A stretch of DNA of 64,000 nucleotides from positions 5,563,501-5,627,500 of the forward strand of contig CP073042.1 of NCBI GenBank assembly GCA_018114805.1, read 5' to 3'. The position numbers and the translations under genes are program-made. The stretch's first letter is position 1; every line of letters starts with the position of its first letter. Shown piece after piece: positions 34,257-43,293 of the stretch. This stretch comes from Candidatus Streptomyces philanthi (GTDB lineage Bacteria; Actinomycetota; Actinomycetes; Streptomycetales; Streptomycetaceae). The notes under the pieces were generated by a model. That model ran no database searches and was not told the DNA's origin. It saw only the letters and a program-made list of their open reading frames with translations.

Positions 34257-35768
34257 ATGCCGCTTACTCGCAGGGATTTCGCGAAGCAGTCCGCGTACAC
34301 TGGGGCCGGTGTCGCGCTGGTCGGCACGGTCGATATGCTCGCCACCGCCCCCGGGGCCCTCGCGGCGGAGGGCGCGGGCGAACGGGGGCACCGGCCCTCG
34401 CTCGGCTACGGGCCGCTCGTCCCCGACCCCAAGGGCCTGCTCGCCCTGCCCGCGGGCTTCTCCTACCGGGTGATCACCCGCAGCGGCGAGACCACGCTGG
34501 AGTCGGGCGAGTCCACCCCGTCCAACCACGACGGCACCCCCACCTTCGAGGGCCCGCGCGGGACGACGCTGCTGGTCAACAACCACGAGCTGAGCGGCCC
34601 CCGGTCGAAGTGGGCGCACCCGGTGCCGCTGGTGGAGGGCCTGGTCTACGACCGGGCCGCCTCCGGCGGGTGCACCGTCGTCGAGGTCTCCCGGCACGGC
34701 GACCACGTCAGCGAGTGGGTGGGCATCGCGGGCACCGCCACCAACTGCGCGGGCGGTCGCACTCCCTGGGGCACCTGGCTGACGTGCGAGGAGACCGACG
34801 ACAAGGCCGGCGAGAACGGCATGACCAAGGACCACGGCTACGTGTTCGAGGTCGACCCGCACGACCGGCCGCGCCGTCACCGCGCGGAGGCGGAGGGCGC
34901 GCACGCCCAGCGGGGCCCGAAGCCGATCAAGGCCCTCGGCCGGTACGCGCACGAGGCGGTCGTGGTCGACCCCCGGCGCGGCCACTTCTACCTGACCGAG
35001 GACGCCGACGAGCCCAACGGACTGTTCTACCGCTGGGTCCCGCCGCGCGGCTTGACGCCCAGGCGCCGCGCTCTGCGCCACCTCGCCGACGACGCGGGCG
35101 TGCTGCAGGCCCCGCAGTGCTACGACTCGGGCGGCCGGTTCGTGGACGACCTCTCGCGGGCGCGGAAGGTGGGCACCGTCTACGGCGTGTACTGGATCGA
35201 CGTGCCCGACCGCGACGCCCAGCGGGTTCCGGTGCGCAAGCAGTTCCAAGGACCACCGGGTCACGCGGGCGCGCAAGCTGGAGGGCATGTGGTGGGCGGA
35301 CGGCGGGGCGTATATCGTGGCCTTCTTCGCCCGCGACGAGAGCCCGGTCGCTCACGACGGCCAGCTCTGGTTCTACGACCCGCGCCGCCGCACGCTCACC
35401 CTGAAGGTGCTGCTCGGCGTGGACCAGGACCCGGACAACGACGGCGCCTTCGACGGCCCGGACAACATCACCGTCTCCCCGTACGCGGCCTGATCATTGC
35501 CGAGGACGGTGACGGCGTCCAGCACCTGTTCGGGGCGACGGACCGGGGCGAGACCTACCCGATCGCCCGCAACGAGCTCAACATCGGCACCGCCGAGAAG
35601 CCCTCGTACAGCGAGTTCACCGGCGTGGTCTTCTCGCCCGACGGGTACACCCTGTAGGCGAACATCCAGGTGCCGGGCATCATGCTCGCGATCACCGGCC
35701 CGTGGCGGCGCCAGCCCCACCGACTGCACGGCCACGGCCACGGCCGTGCGCAGGAGCAGAACGGCTAG
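34257..35768 (+). pseudogene. PhoX-family Tat-exported alkaline phosphatase, frameshifted and with an in-frame TAG
   Basis: Secreted phosphatase of the PhoX/DUF839 family releasing phosphate from organic esters. A Tat signal (LTRRDFAKQSAYTGAGVALV) leads into DPKGLLALPAGFSYRVITRSG, LLVNNHELSG, TPWGTWLTCEET and HFYLTEDADEPNGLFYRW. An extra base near 35248 shifts the frame for ~80 codons (DHRVTRARKLEGMWWADGG.. to DGPDNITVSPY), a missing base near 35488 restores it (GLIIAEDGDGVQHLFG), and TAG at 35655-35657 interrupts SPDGYTL-ANIQVPGIMLAITGP, where Phe/Tyr is expected. Start chosen at ATG 34257 (AGGAG 6 nt upstream). All parts are well conserved. Confidence 0.85.
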
Positions 35769-35901
35769 CCCCTCGCCGTCGCCGCACCTCCGCCCCGCCC
35801 GCCGGGCGGGCGCTGTCGTGGAGGGCGCTGCCCGTGTGACCGGCGGCTTCAGGTGGCCCGGGGCGGGGGAATCCTGGCCGGCGTAGGACGTTGACACCCA
35901 T

Positions 35902-36972
35902 GTGACCTCACGCGTGACGAGCACCCCGTTCTCCGTCCTCGACCGCTCCCGCACCCGGCAGGGCCGGGCGGAGGGCGAGGCGCTGCGCGACACCGTCGCC
36001 TTCGCCCGCCTCGCCGAGGAACTCGGCTACCACCGGTTCTGGGTCTCCGAGCACCACGGCGTGCCCGGGGTGGCGGGCTCGGCGCCGACCGTGCTGGCCG
36101 CCGCCGTGGCCGCGGCGACCGACCGCGTCGGCACCGGCGGCGTGATGCTGCCCAACCACCAGCCGCTGGTGGTCGCGGAGCAGTTCGGGGTGCTGGCGGC
36201 GCTCTACCCAGACCGGATCGACATGGGCCTCGGCCGCTCCGTCGGCTTCACCAACGGCATCCGGCGCGCGCTCGGCCGCGACAAGGAGGCGGCCGACGAC
36301 TTCGGCGCCCAGTTGGCGGAGCTGCTCGGGTACTTCACCGGGCGGCAGCAGGCGCACCCGCAGGTGCACGCGCGGCCGGCGGAGGGCCTGTACGTGCCCG
36401 CGTTCGTGCTGGCCACCGGCGCGGGCGCGACGGTGGCCGCCGAGGCCGGGCTGCCGCTGGTGATCGCCGCCGTGTTGGGCGAGGACCGGATGCTGGAGGC
36501 CATCGAGCGCTATCGGGCCGCCTTCCGCCCCTCCGCGCAGGCCGAGCTGCCGTACGTGGTGGTGGCCGGGACCGTCGCGGTCGCCGACACCACCGAGCGG
36601 GCCGGCCGGCTGTTGGTGCCCGAGGCGTGGTCGAGCGCCTACTCCCGCACCCACGGGGTGTTCCCGCCGCTGGAGCCGGCCGAGGAGATCGAGGCGCGGA
36701 CCATGTCGCCGCGCGAGCGCGAGCGGTACGAGGAGTCGATGCGCGGCCACATCCACGGCACCGAGCAGGAGGTGACCGCGGCCCTCGACGCCCTCATCGA
36801 GCGCAGCGGCGCCGACGAGGTACTGGTGACCACGAGCACGTATGACCGGGCGGGGATGCTCGACTCCTACCGGCGGCTGGCCCGCCTTGCCCACCTGTCC
36901 GACGCCCCGGGGACGCGGGGGAGCGCGACGGCCCCGCCACGCGGCTCGGCCGAGTTGGCCGGTGCGCACTGA
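35902..36972 (+). CDS. Luciferase-like (LLM) flavin-dependent oxidoreductase
   Basis: 356-residue TIM-barrel flavin monooxygenase of the MsnO8 subgroup. Typical segments: LAEELGYHRFWVSEHHGVPG, TDRVGTGGVMLPNHQPLVVAEQFGVLA, YPDRIDMGLGRS, and near the end GTEQEVTAALDALIERSGADEVLVTTSTYD. Substrate unknown. GTG 35902 is the first start and GTG 35914 is possible; neither has a good ribosome-binding site. The last ~30 residues are a low-complexity tail. Not obviously part of an operon. Confidence 0.88.
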   Translation: MTSRVTSTPFSVLDRSRTRQGRAEGEALRDTVAFARLAEELGYHRFWVSEHHGVPGVAGSAPTVLAAAVAAATDRVGTGGVMLPNHQPLVVAEQFGVLAALYPDRIDMGLGRSVGFTNGIRRALGRDKEAADDFGAQLAELLGYFTGRQQAHPQVHARPAEGLYVPAFVLATGAGATVAAEAGLPLVIAAVLGEDRMLEAIERYRAAFRPSAQAELPYVVVAGTVAVADTTERAGRLLVPEAWSSAYSRTHGVFPPLEPAEEIEARTMSPRERERYEESMRGHIHGTEQEVTAALDALIERSGADEVLVTTSTYDRAGMLDSYRRLARLAHLSDAPGTRGSATAPPRGSAELAGAH

Positions 36973-37266
36973 GCGCACCCCGGTGGGCGTGGACCGCGAC
37001 GGAGACGGAACGCGGAGGCGATCGCCGCCGGCCGGAGCCGGCCCGACCGAGCTGCTCCTACCGAATCGGCCCGGCGCCGGCCTGACCGGTCCGCCCGGGC
37101 CGTCCCTGCTGGGCTCGCCTTGGCCGGAGGTGGCTCGCCTGACCGGAGAGGCCCGCCCATCGGGGACCCGGCGCGGCCGGCGGGTGTGTTGGCCGGTTGG
37201 GTGGGGCGCGGCGGACCGGCGGGCCGGGCGGTGGCACGCGGTGGGGCCGGGGCCCGGCGGCGGGGG
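36973..37266. other. Intergenic region, no gene seen
   Basis: 294 nt between two convergent genes. It has many GGCCGG/CCGGCC blocks that could fold, but no single clean terminator hairpin. No supported gene. Confidence 0.4.
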
Positions 37267-37446
37267 TCAGGCCGCCTTGACGACCTCTTCGCGTATCGCC
37301 TGCCACCACGCCGCGCGCAGCCGCTCCAGCTCCCGCAGCTCCGCGGGGGACCAGGATCGCCTGCCCGCCACGTACGCCTGGATGGCTTCGTTGGCGAGGG
37401 CGGCGGGCGAACGGGGGCTGGTGGAGGGAGGGTTGGTGGGAACCAT
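37267..37446 (-). CDS. Small conserved protein of unknown function
   Basis: 59 residues: MVPTNPPSTSPRSPAALANE, then AIQAYVAGRRSWSPAELREL and ERLRAAWWQAIREEVVKAA. A Pro/Ser-rich N-terminus followed by two amphipathic helices; the SWSPAELRELERLRA part is reminiscent of short streptomycete proteins. ATG 37446 has AAGG 9 nt upstream; ATG 37452 (MCMVP) is also possible. Function not known. Confidence 0.6.
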   Translation of the reverse strand: MVPTNPPSTSPRSPAALANEAIQAYVAGRRSWSPAELRELERLRAAWWQAIREEVVKAA

Positions 37447-37732
37447 GCACATCACCTTAGGGCCGAGTACTGACGGCGGGCTCACGGCGGGTGTCGCGCA
37501 GGCGTCGGTCACGTGAGCTGACCGCCGCGCGCCCCGCACGCACCACGCGCGGCACGGGCCACGCCGACGCGTCACGTGCCGTGACCATCTCCGTGGCTCG
37601 CCCGCCAGCGGCGCCAGCGGGCCGGACCCGGCCGGACCCCCGACCGGGGCCGGTCCCACGTCGGGGTAGGGCGACCGGCCGCCCCCGCGCCCGGGACCGG
37701 GGGTCGGCGGCGCGGGCCGTGAGGGCGGGCCG
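37447..37732. other. Intergenic region, no gene seen
   Basis: 286 nt upstream of the 59-residue gene and downstream of the TerD gene (both minus strand). GC-rich with short repeats; the part next to the small gene (37452-37500) is likely its promoter, but no clear -10/-35 pair was found. Confidence 0.4.
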
Positions 37733-38920
37733 TCAGAGCGCGGCGCCGCCGGGCTTGGCCATGCCGCGGACGGTGCGCGCGTCCACGTACTCGCCGAGCG
37801 CCGTCATCTCCCACTCGCCGCTGAACTGGCGGAGCATCTTGGCCATGAGCACGCCCGTGCGCGGCTCGGCGCTGGTCAGGTCGAACCGGACCAGTTCCTC
37901 ACCGGTGCCGGCGTCGATCAGCCGGCAGTACGCCTTGGCGACGTCGGTGAACTTCTGGCCGCTGAAGGAGTTGACCGTGAACATCAGCCCGGTCACCTCC
38001 GGCGGCAGGCCGCCCAGGTGGACCGTGATGACCTCGTCGTCGCCACCGCCCTCGCCGGTCAGGTTGTCGCCCGAGTGCTGGATCACGCCGTTCAGGATGG
38101 AGAGCTTGCCGAAGAAGCAGGCGTCGATCTTCTTGCGGTTGGCGCCGTACGCGATGACGGACGCGTCCAGGTCGATGTCCTTGCCGCGGAACGCGGGCTC
38201 CCAGCCGAGGCCCATCTTCACCGAGGTCAGCAGCGGGCGACCGCCCTTGACCAGCGAGACCGTCTGGTTCTTCTGCAGGCTGACCCGGCCCTTGTCGAGG
38301 TTGACCTTCCCGCTGCCGGCCGGCGGGGCGGGCGGCGCGGCCGGGAAGCCGGTGGCGGCCGGGGCGGCGGGCGGAGCCGGGGCCGTGGGGGCGGCGGGCT
38401 GCGGGGCGGGGGCCGCCGGCTCCTCCACGCTGACGCCGAAGTCGGTGGCGATGCCCGCGAGGCCGTTCGCGTACCCCTGGCCGACCGCGCGGACCTTCCA
38501 TGCGCCCGCCCGCCGGTAGACCTCGACGACGACCAGCGCCGTCTCCGCGCCTAGCTGCGGCGGTCTGAAGGTCGCGATGACCGAGCCGTCGTCGGCGCCG
38601 CGCACCGTGGCCGTCGGCTCCGTGCCGGCGAAGGTCGCGCCCGGGGCGTCCAGGCTGGCCGTCACCACGATCTTCTCGATGTCGGCGGGGACGGCCGTGG
38701 TGTCCACGGTGATCGAGTCGCCGGTGCCGCCCGCTGCCGCGCGGTGGCTCACGCCGGGCCCGGTGGGCTGGTTGTAGAAGACGAAGTCGTCGTCGGAGCG
38801 CACCTTGCCGTTGGCGGTGAGCAGCAGGCCCGACACGTCGAGCCGCGCCGGGGCGGTGACGTCCACCGTCACGCGCGGGACGTAGAGAGGAAGATTCGAG
38901 CCGGGTGTCATAGCGGTCAT
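37733..38920 (-). CDS. Protein with two TerD domains
   Basis: 395 residues: an N-terminal TerD domain (about 5-185) without the first metal motif in canonical form, a Pro/Ala-rich linker (PAAPAPQPAAPTAPAPP, about 195-225), and a C-terminal TerD domain (KGRVSLQKNQTVSLVKGG.., AFRGKDIDLDASVIAYGANRKKID, HSGDNLTGEGGGDDEVITVHL). The DIDLDAS and DNLTGEGGGDDE motifs are the calcium-binding signatures of TerD/TerZ. This family is linked to tellurite and stress resistance and to development in Streptomyces. Start ATG 38920 or 38911. Confidence 0.9.
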   Translation of the reverse strand: MTAMTPGSNLPLYVPRVTVDVTAPARLDVSGLLLTANGKVRSDDDFVFYNQPTGPGVSHRAAAGGTGDSITVDTTAVPADIEKIVVTASLDAPGATFAGTEPTATVRGADDGSVIATFRPPQLGAETALVVVEVYRRAGAWKVRAVGQGYANGLAGIATDFGVSVEEPAAPAPQPAAPTAPAPPAAPAATGFPAAPPAPPAGSGKVNLDKGRVSLQKNQTVSLVKGGRPLLTSVKMGLGWEPAFRGKDIDLDASVIAYGANRKKIDACFFGKLSILNGVIQHSGDNLTGEGGGDDEVITVHLGGLPPEVTGLMFTVNSFSGQKFTDVAKAYCRLIDAGTGEELVRFDLTSAEPRTGVLMAKMLRQFSGEWEMTALGEYVDARTVRGMAKPGGAAL

Positions 38921-39228
38921 GTCCCGGGTAACGACTGGGCCCGCTTTACGGTTCCTTGACCAGCGCACCCGGTCAGGGCCGGGAACGCGGGTGCCGGGCG
39001 GTGGCCGCCTCGGGCCGGGCCGGCGCGGCCCGCCGGGCGCGGCGGCTATCTCGTTTTCGCCTTCGCCGGCCGGGCGGGGAAATAGCCGCGCCGGGTGGCG
39101 CGCTGGCCTCGGTGTGCGTGTCGGCCCGCGAACCGTCGGGCCCGGGCGCGCCGCCGGCGGCGCGTCGCACCCGTGGCGCGCCCCTGGCACCGGCGACCGC
39201 CGGTGCCGCGAACGCGAGGAGGACGCGG
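38921..39228. promoter_or_regulatory. Divergent TerD-PPOX intergenic region
   Basis: 308 nt without a supported gene. GCGCGGCGGCTAT (39038-39050 region) and AATAGCCGCGC (39080-39090 region) form an imperfect long-loop hairpin. No clear promoter elements could be assigned. Confidence 0.4.
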
Positions 39229-39647
39229 ATGCCCCTGTCCCTGTCGGAGCGTCAGGGCTTTCTCGCCGAGCCGCACGTGGCGGCCCTGGCCGTCGCCGAC
39301 GCCGGCCGCGCTCCCTTGACCGTGCCCGTGTGGTACGCGTACGAACCGGGTCGCGACGTGTGGGTCATGACCGAGCGTGGCTCGCGCAAGGCGCGGCTGA
39401 TAGCGGCGGCGGGCCGGTTCTCGCTCCTGGTGCAGCGGACGGAGCCGACGTACCGGTACGTCGCGGTGGAGGGGCCGGTGGTCGCCGTGGAGTCCGCGAC
39501 GGAGGCGGAGCTGCGCGCTCTCCGCCCGGCTACCTGCCCGCTGAGCGGGTCGACGACTACGTGGCGCGGATGGTGGCCGGCACGACGGACCTGGTCACCT
39601 TCCTGTTGCGCGTCGAGCGGTGGCTGTCGGCCGACCCGGGGACGTGA
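39229..39647 (+). pseudogene. Pyridoxamine 5'-phosphate oxidase-like (PPOX/FMN-binding) protein, frameshifted
   Basis: Split-barrel FMN or F420-binding protein of about 139 residues. ATG 39229 has AGGAGGAC upstream. The first part, MPLSLSERQGFLAEPHVAAL, VPVWYAYEPGRDVWVMTERG and YRYVAVEGPVVAVE, runs to ATEAELRAL; the second part, YLPAERVDDYVARMVAGTTD to VERWLSADPGT, is in another frame. The shift (net one base missing) lies near 39518-39532. Redox partner and substrate unknown. Its 3' end overlaps the convergent EamA gene by 53 nt. Confidence 0.82.
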
Positions 39648-40548
39648 CCGGGGCGGCGTCGGCGCCTTTGGGCTGACCGGCCTCGGCCGGGGGACCGGCG
39701 GCGGCCCCGGTGGGCGCCGGGCGGGGCCGGTCGCCGAGCGTGGCGGCCGCGACGCTGGCCACGCAGACCGCCATGCCCACCAGGCCGAGCGCGGCCGGCC
39801 GCGCTCTCCACATCGCGTACGTCCACAGCGCCGTCGTCGGCGGGGTGAGGTAGATGAGCGCGCTGGTGCGGGTGATGCCGTCGCGGCGCAGGCTCAGCCA
39901 GTAGCAGCCGTAGCCGCCCAGCGTGGACAGGAGGACGACCCAGCCGACGGCCACGGCGGAGAACGGCAGCGCGCTGGTCGCGCAGTGCAGGGGCAGGGCG
40001 TCGGCGGGCGCGAGCGGCGCGTGAGCCCGGCGTTCGAGGAAGCTCGCGGCGAGCAGCGCCGCTATGCCGGCGAGCGGCAGCGCGTACGCCCACGCCGGAG
40101 CCGTCGCGCCGGACAGGTCGCCGCGCACCACCAGCGCGACGCCGACCAGCCCGGCGCCGAGCCCCTACCACTGCCGCGCGGTGACCCGCTCGCCGAGGAG
40201 CCGGCCGGCCAGCGCGCCCGCGGCCAGCGGTTGCAGGGCTGCGATGAGCGCGCAGGTGCCCGACGGCATGCCGAGCCCGACGGCCCACACGATCGGGCCG
40301 ACGTACCAGCCCTGCGAGAGCACGCCGATCAGCGCCTGCTCGGCCACCGCGCGGGCGGGCAGCCGCCTGCGGCGCAGCGCCAGCCAGGCCGCGCCGAGCA
40401 GCGCCGCGGCGACGGTGAACCGCCACATCAGCAGGCTGTTTACGGGGGCGTGCCGGGTGCCCAGCTCGGCCCCGACGAAGCCGGAGCTCCACATCACCAC
40501 CAGGCCGCTGGCCAGGGCCGCCGAACCGATCGCGTTGGATGCGGGCAT
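39595..40548 (-). pseudogene. EamA/DMT-family transporter interrupted by an in-frame TAG
   Basis: Ten-helix drug/metabolite exporter of the EamA family. ATG 40548 begins MPASNAIGSAALASGLVVMW; the first repeat ends LLGERVTARQW, then TAG (40165-40167), then, in the same frame, GLGAGLVGVALVVRGDLSGA and the second repeat (LIYLTPPTTALWTYAM). No shift is needed: a single codon change creates the stop. Either a nonsense mutation or one base miscalled. Divergent from a TetR gene with shared operators, which suggests TetR control. Confidence 0.82.
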
Positions 40549-40603
40549 GGGAGTTCCCCTCGTCGGTCGCGGGCGCACGCCGGCGACGCGCACGGCGCGC
40601 GTA

Positions 40604-40623
40604 GGTAAACCGATCGGTGTACC
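40604..40623 (-). promoter_or_regulatory. TetR operator 1 in the EamA-TetR divergent promoter
   Basis: GGTAAACCGATCGGTGTACC, a 20-bp dyad with a single mismatched pair, 56 nt upstream of the EamA start. Shares the core TAAACnGATCGGTnTA with operator 2. Confidence 0.75.
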
Positions 40624-40640
40624 TGGAGCCCCCGCTACAC

Positions 40641-40656
40641 TAAACAGATCGGTTTA
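40641..40656 (+). promoter_or_regulatory. TetR operator 2 in the EamA-TetR divergent promoter
   Basis: TAAACAGATCGGTTTA, a 16-bp dyad with one mismatched pair, 51 nt before the TetR start. Its centre is 35 nt from that of operator 1. Confidence 0.75.
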
Positions 40657-40706
40657 CCATCAAGCGGCAAACGGGCCGCGGACGCGACGAGCGGGAGGCG
40701 AGCGCG

Positions 40707-41441
40707 ATGGGCTCTGGGGCCACGGGAGCGGCCGCGAGGCGCGCCGCGCTGACCCCCGGGGCGCGGCGGGTGCTAGACACGGCGGCCGAACTGTTCTACG
40801 AGCGCGGCATCAACGCGGTCGGCGTCGACCTCATCGCCCAGCGGGCCCAGGTCACCAAGAAGACGCTCTACGACCGGTTCGGCTCGAAGGAGGCGTTGGT
40901 CGCCGCGTACCTCCGGGAGCGCGACGAGCGCTGGCGCCGCTGGCTGTCGGCCCGCCTCGACGAGGCGGCGCGGGCGGCCGACCCCGACCCGGGCACCGCC
41001 GCCGTCGCCCGGGTGCTGGCCACCTTCGACGCGCTGGAGGTGTGGACGTGCCGCGAGAACCCGCGCGGCTGCGGCTTCGTCAACGCCGCCGCGGAGCTGC
41101 CCGACCCCACCCACCCGGGGCGCCTGGTGATCGCCGAGCAGAAGCGGTGGCTCCGCGACTACCTGCGCGAACTGTGCCGCGCCACGCCCGCGGGCGACCC
41201 GGACGACCTCGCCGACGAACTCGTGCTGCTGCACGAGGGGGCCATGGTGCTCGGCGGCCTTGGCACCGTGGCGGAGCCGGTGGCGCTGGCGCGCCGGCTG
41301 GCGGAGCGGGCCCTGACCCAGCGGGGCCCTGCCGGCGGCGTGACCCGGGGCGTGCCTCGCGGCGCGACCCGGGGCGTGCCTCGCGGCGCGACCGGGGGCG
41401 GACCACGACGGGCGCGACCGGGTGAACCCGCGATCCGGTAA
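40707..41441 (+). CDS. TetR-family regulator divergent from the EamA transporter
   Basis: 244 residues. Helix-turn-helix: TPGARRVLDTAAELFYERGI, NAVGVDLIAQRAQVTKKTLY and DRFGSKEALV; C-terminal ligand domain with NPRGCGFVNAAAELPDPTHP, common in YxaF/LmrA-like regulators. ATG 40707 lies after GGGAGGCGAGCG. The last ~25 residues (GVTRGVPRGATRGVPRGATG) come from a 24-bp tandem repeat and are not family-like; natural members end near residue 215. Likely represses itself and the EamA gene via the two dyads. Confidence 0.92.
   Translation: MGSGATGAAARRAALTPGARRVLDTAAELFYERGINAVGVDLIAQRAQVTKKTLYDRFGSKEALVAAYLRERDERWRRWLSARLDEAARAADPDPGTAAVARVLATFDALEVWTCRENPRGCGFVNAAAELPDPTHPGRLVIAEQKRWLRDYLRELCRATPAGDPDDLADELVLLHEGAMVLGGLGTVAEPVALARRLAERALTQRGPAGGVTRGVPRGATRGVPRGATGGGPRRARPGEPAIR
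41342..41389 (+). repeat. 24-bp tandem repeat at the end of the TetR gene
   Basis: Two perfect 24-nt units starting GACCCGGGGCGTGCCTCGCG, followed by a degenerate partial copy; encodes RGVPRGAT twice. Confidence 0.85.
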
Positions 41442-41632
41442 CTCCGCGGTCGGCGCGGCCGACCTGACCCGGGGCCCGGCCGCGACGGCCGCCGAGCGGC
41501 GCCCTTGACCCCCCGGAAACGACGGCCCTACAGTCCCCGGTGATGCGCCGTCACGGTGGGCCGACTACGGAGCGGGAGCAGCCCCGGCGGGGCGCGCACG
41601 CACGAGGGAGGGGGTCTGCCCTGCCGGTACCG

Positions 41633-43162
41633 GTGTGGAGCGTCGCCCCGCGCACCGGGCAGCGGCGGGAGCAGGTGGCCACCGAGGCCGACGCCGCTGC
41701 CGTGGACCGGGCGGTGGACGCCGCCCACGCGGCCAGCACGGCCCTCGCCGACCGGACAACCCGTGCGGGCTGCCTTCCTGCGCGCCGCCGCGGCGCTCCT
41801 CGAAGAGGAGGCCGAGGCCGTGGTGGTCGTCGCCGACGCGGAGACCGCGCTCGGCACCGACCGGCTGACCGCCGAACTCGCCGGTACCGCCTACCAGTTG
41901 CGCGCCTTTGCGGACGTGGTGGACGAGGGCGAGTACCTCGACGTGACCATCGACCACGCCGCCGGTCTCACCTCGTCCCGCCCCGACCTGCGCCGCTACA
42001 AGCTGCCGCTGGGCGTCGTCGCCGTCTACGGCGCCAGCAACTTCCCGCTGGCCTTCTCCGTTCCGGGCAGCGACACCGCGAGCGCCCTGGCGGCCGGCTG
42101 CCCCGTCGTCGTCAATGCCCACCCCGACCACCCCGCCACCTCCGAGCTGTGCGCCGCCCTGCTGCGCCGCGCCGCCGAGCGCGGCGGCCTGCCCGCGGCG
42201 GTGCTCGGCCTGGTGCACGGCTTCGACGCCGGCGTCGCCCTCATCAACCACCCGCTGGTGCGGGCCGCCGGGTTCACCGGCTCCGAGCGCGGCGGCCGGG
42301 CGCTGTACGACGCCGCCGCGCGCCCGCACCCGATCCCGTTCTACGGTGAACTCGGCAGCTTCAACCCGGTGGTGATCAGCGAGGCGGCGGCGCGGGAGCG
42401 GGCGGAGGCGATCGGCGAGGGGCTCACGGGTTCGATGACGCTCGGCGTCGGCCAGTTCTGCGTCAAGCCCGGCCTGGTGCTCGCCCCGGCGACCGAGGCC
42501 GGCGACCGGGTCCTGGCCAGCCTCACCGCCGCGGCCGCCGCCACCCCGCCCGGCGTGCGCGCCGGGCAGCCGGGCGAGGGCGCGGGGGAGCCGGGGCCGG
42601 AGGCGCCGGACTGCTCGGTGCGCGCCGGGGTGCTCACCGTGCCCGCCGCCCACCTGGCCGCCGAAGGCCCGTACGACCTGCTGCTTGAGGAGTGCTTCGG
42701 CCCGGTCACCGTCGTCGCCCGCTACGCGCGGGAGGACGAGATCGGCGCGGTGCTGCGCCGGCTGCCGGGGAACCTCACCTCCAACGCCCAGCTCAGCGCC
42801 GCCGAGTGCGGGGTCGACGGGGTCGACGGGGCCGACGAGACGGACGGGCCCCAGGTGGGAGAGCCGGGACAGGCGCGGCGGCGGGTGGCCCGGCTGCTCG
42901 AACAGCTCACCCCGCTCGCCGGGCGGCTGCTGGTCAACGGCTGGCCACCGGCGTCGCCGTCGCGCCGGCCCAGCACCACGGCGGCCCGTACCCGGCCACC
43001 ACCTCCACCACCACGTTGGTGGGCACCCGGGCCATCGACCGTTCGCTGCGCCCGGTCGTCTACCAGGACACCCCGCCCGCGCTGCTCCCGCCCGAACTGC
43101 GTCCGGACAACCCGCTGGGCCTGCCCCGGCGCGTGGACGGGCGCTTCGAGCCGCGCGCCTGA
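41633..43162 (+). pseudogene. NADP-type aldehyde dehydrogenase, frameshifted twice
   Basis: About 510 residues when joined; belongs to the 2,5-dioxovalerate/ketoglutarate-semialdehyde dehydrogenase branch. Frame 1 reads VWSVAPRTGQRREQVATEAD to HAASTALADR; an extra A at 41756 shifts it; frame 2 carries QPVRAAFLRAAAALLEEE, YGASNFPLAFSVPGSDTASA, the catalytic glutamate in FYGELGSFNPVV and cysteine in GVGQFCVKPG; a missing base after 42946 shifts it again to TGVAVAPAQHHGGPYPATTS and the end RVDGRFEPRA. All catalytic parts are present. The start is unclear (GTG 41633 is the only close candidate; GAGGGAGGGGG lies ~20 nt upstream). Confidence 0.85.
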
Positions 43163-43293
43163 CCGCGAAGGCCCGCCCGCGCTCCCGGGCCGGCGCGCGA
43201 CGGCGCCGCACGCCGGCCACCGGCGCGTCTGGCGTGCGGGGGAGCGGCGACGCGGCGTGGACGCGCCAGGCGCACGCCCCGCATAGTGAGGTC

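Noticed and set aside
35655..40167. Amber recoding (for example pyrrolysine) at the TAG codons in PhoX and EamA
   Set aside because: Only two cases, each replacing an ordinary residue, in a region rich in other single-base lesions; no suppressor tRNA or pyl gene is in the window.
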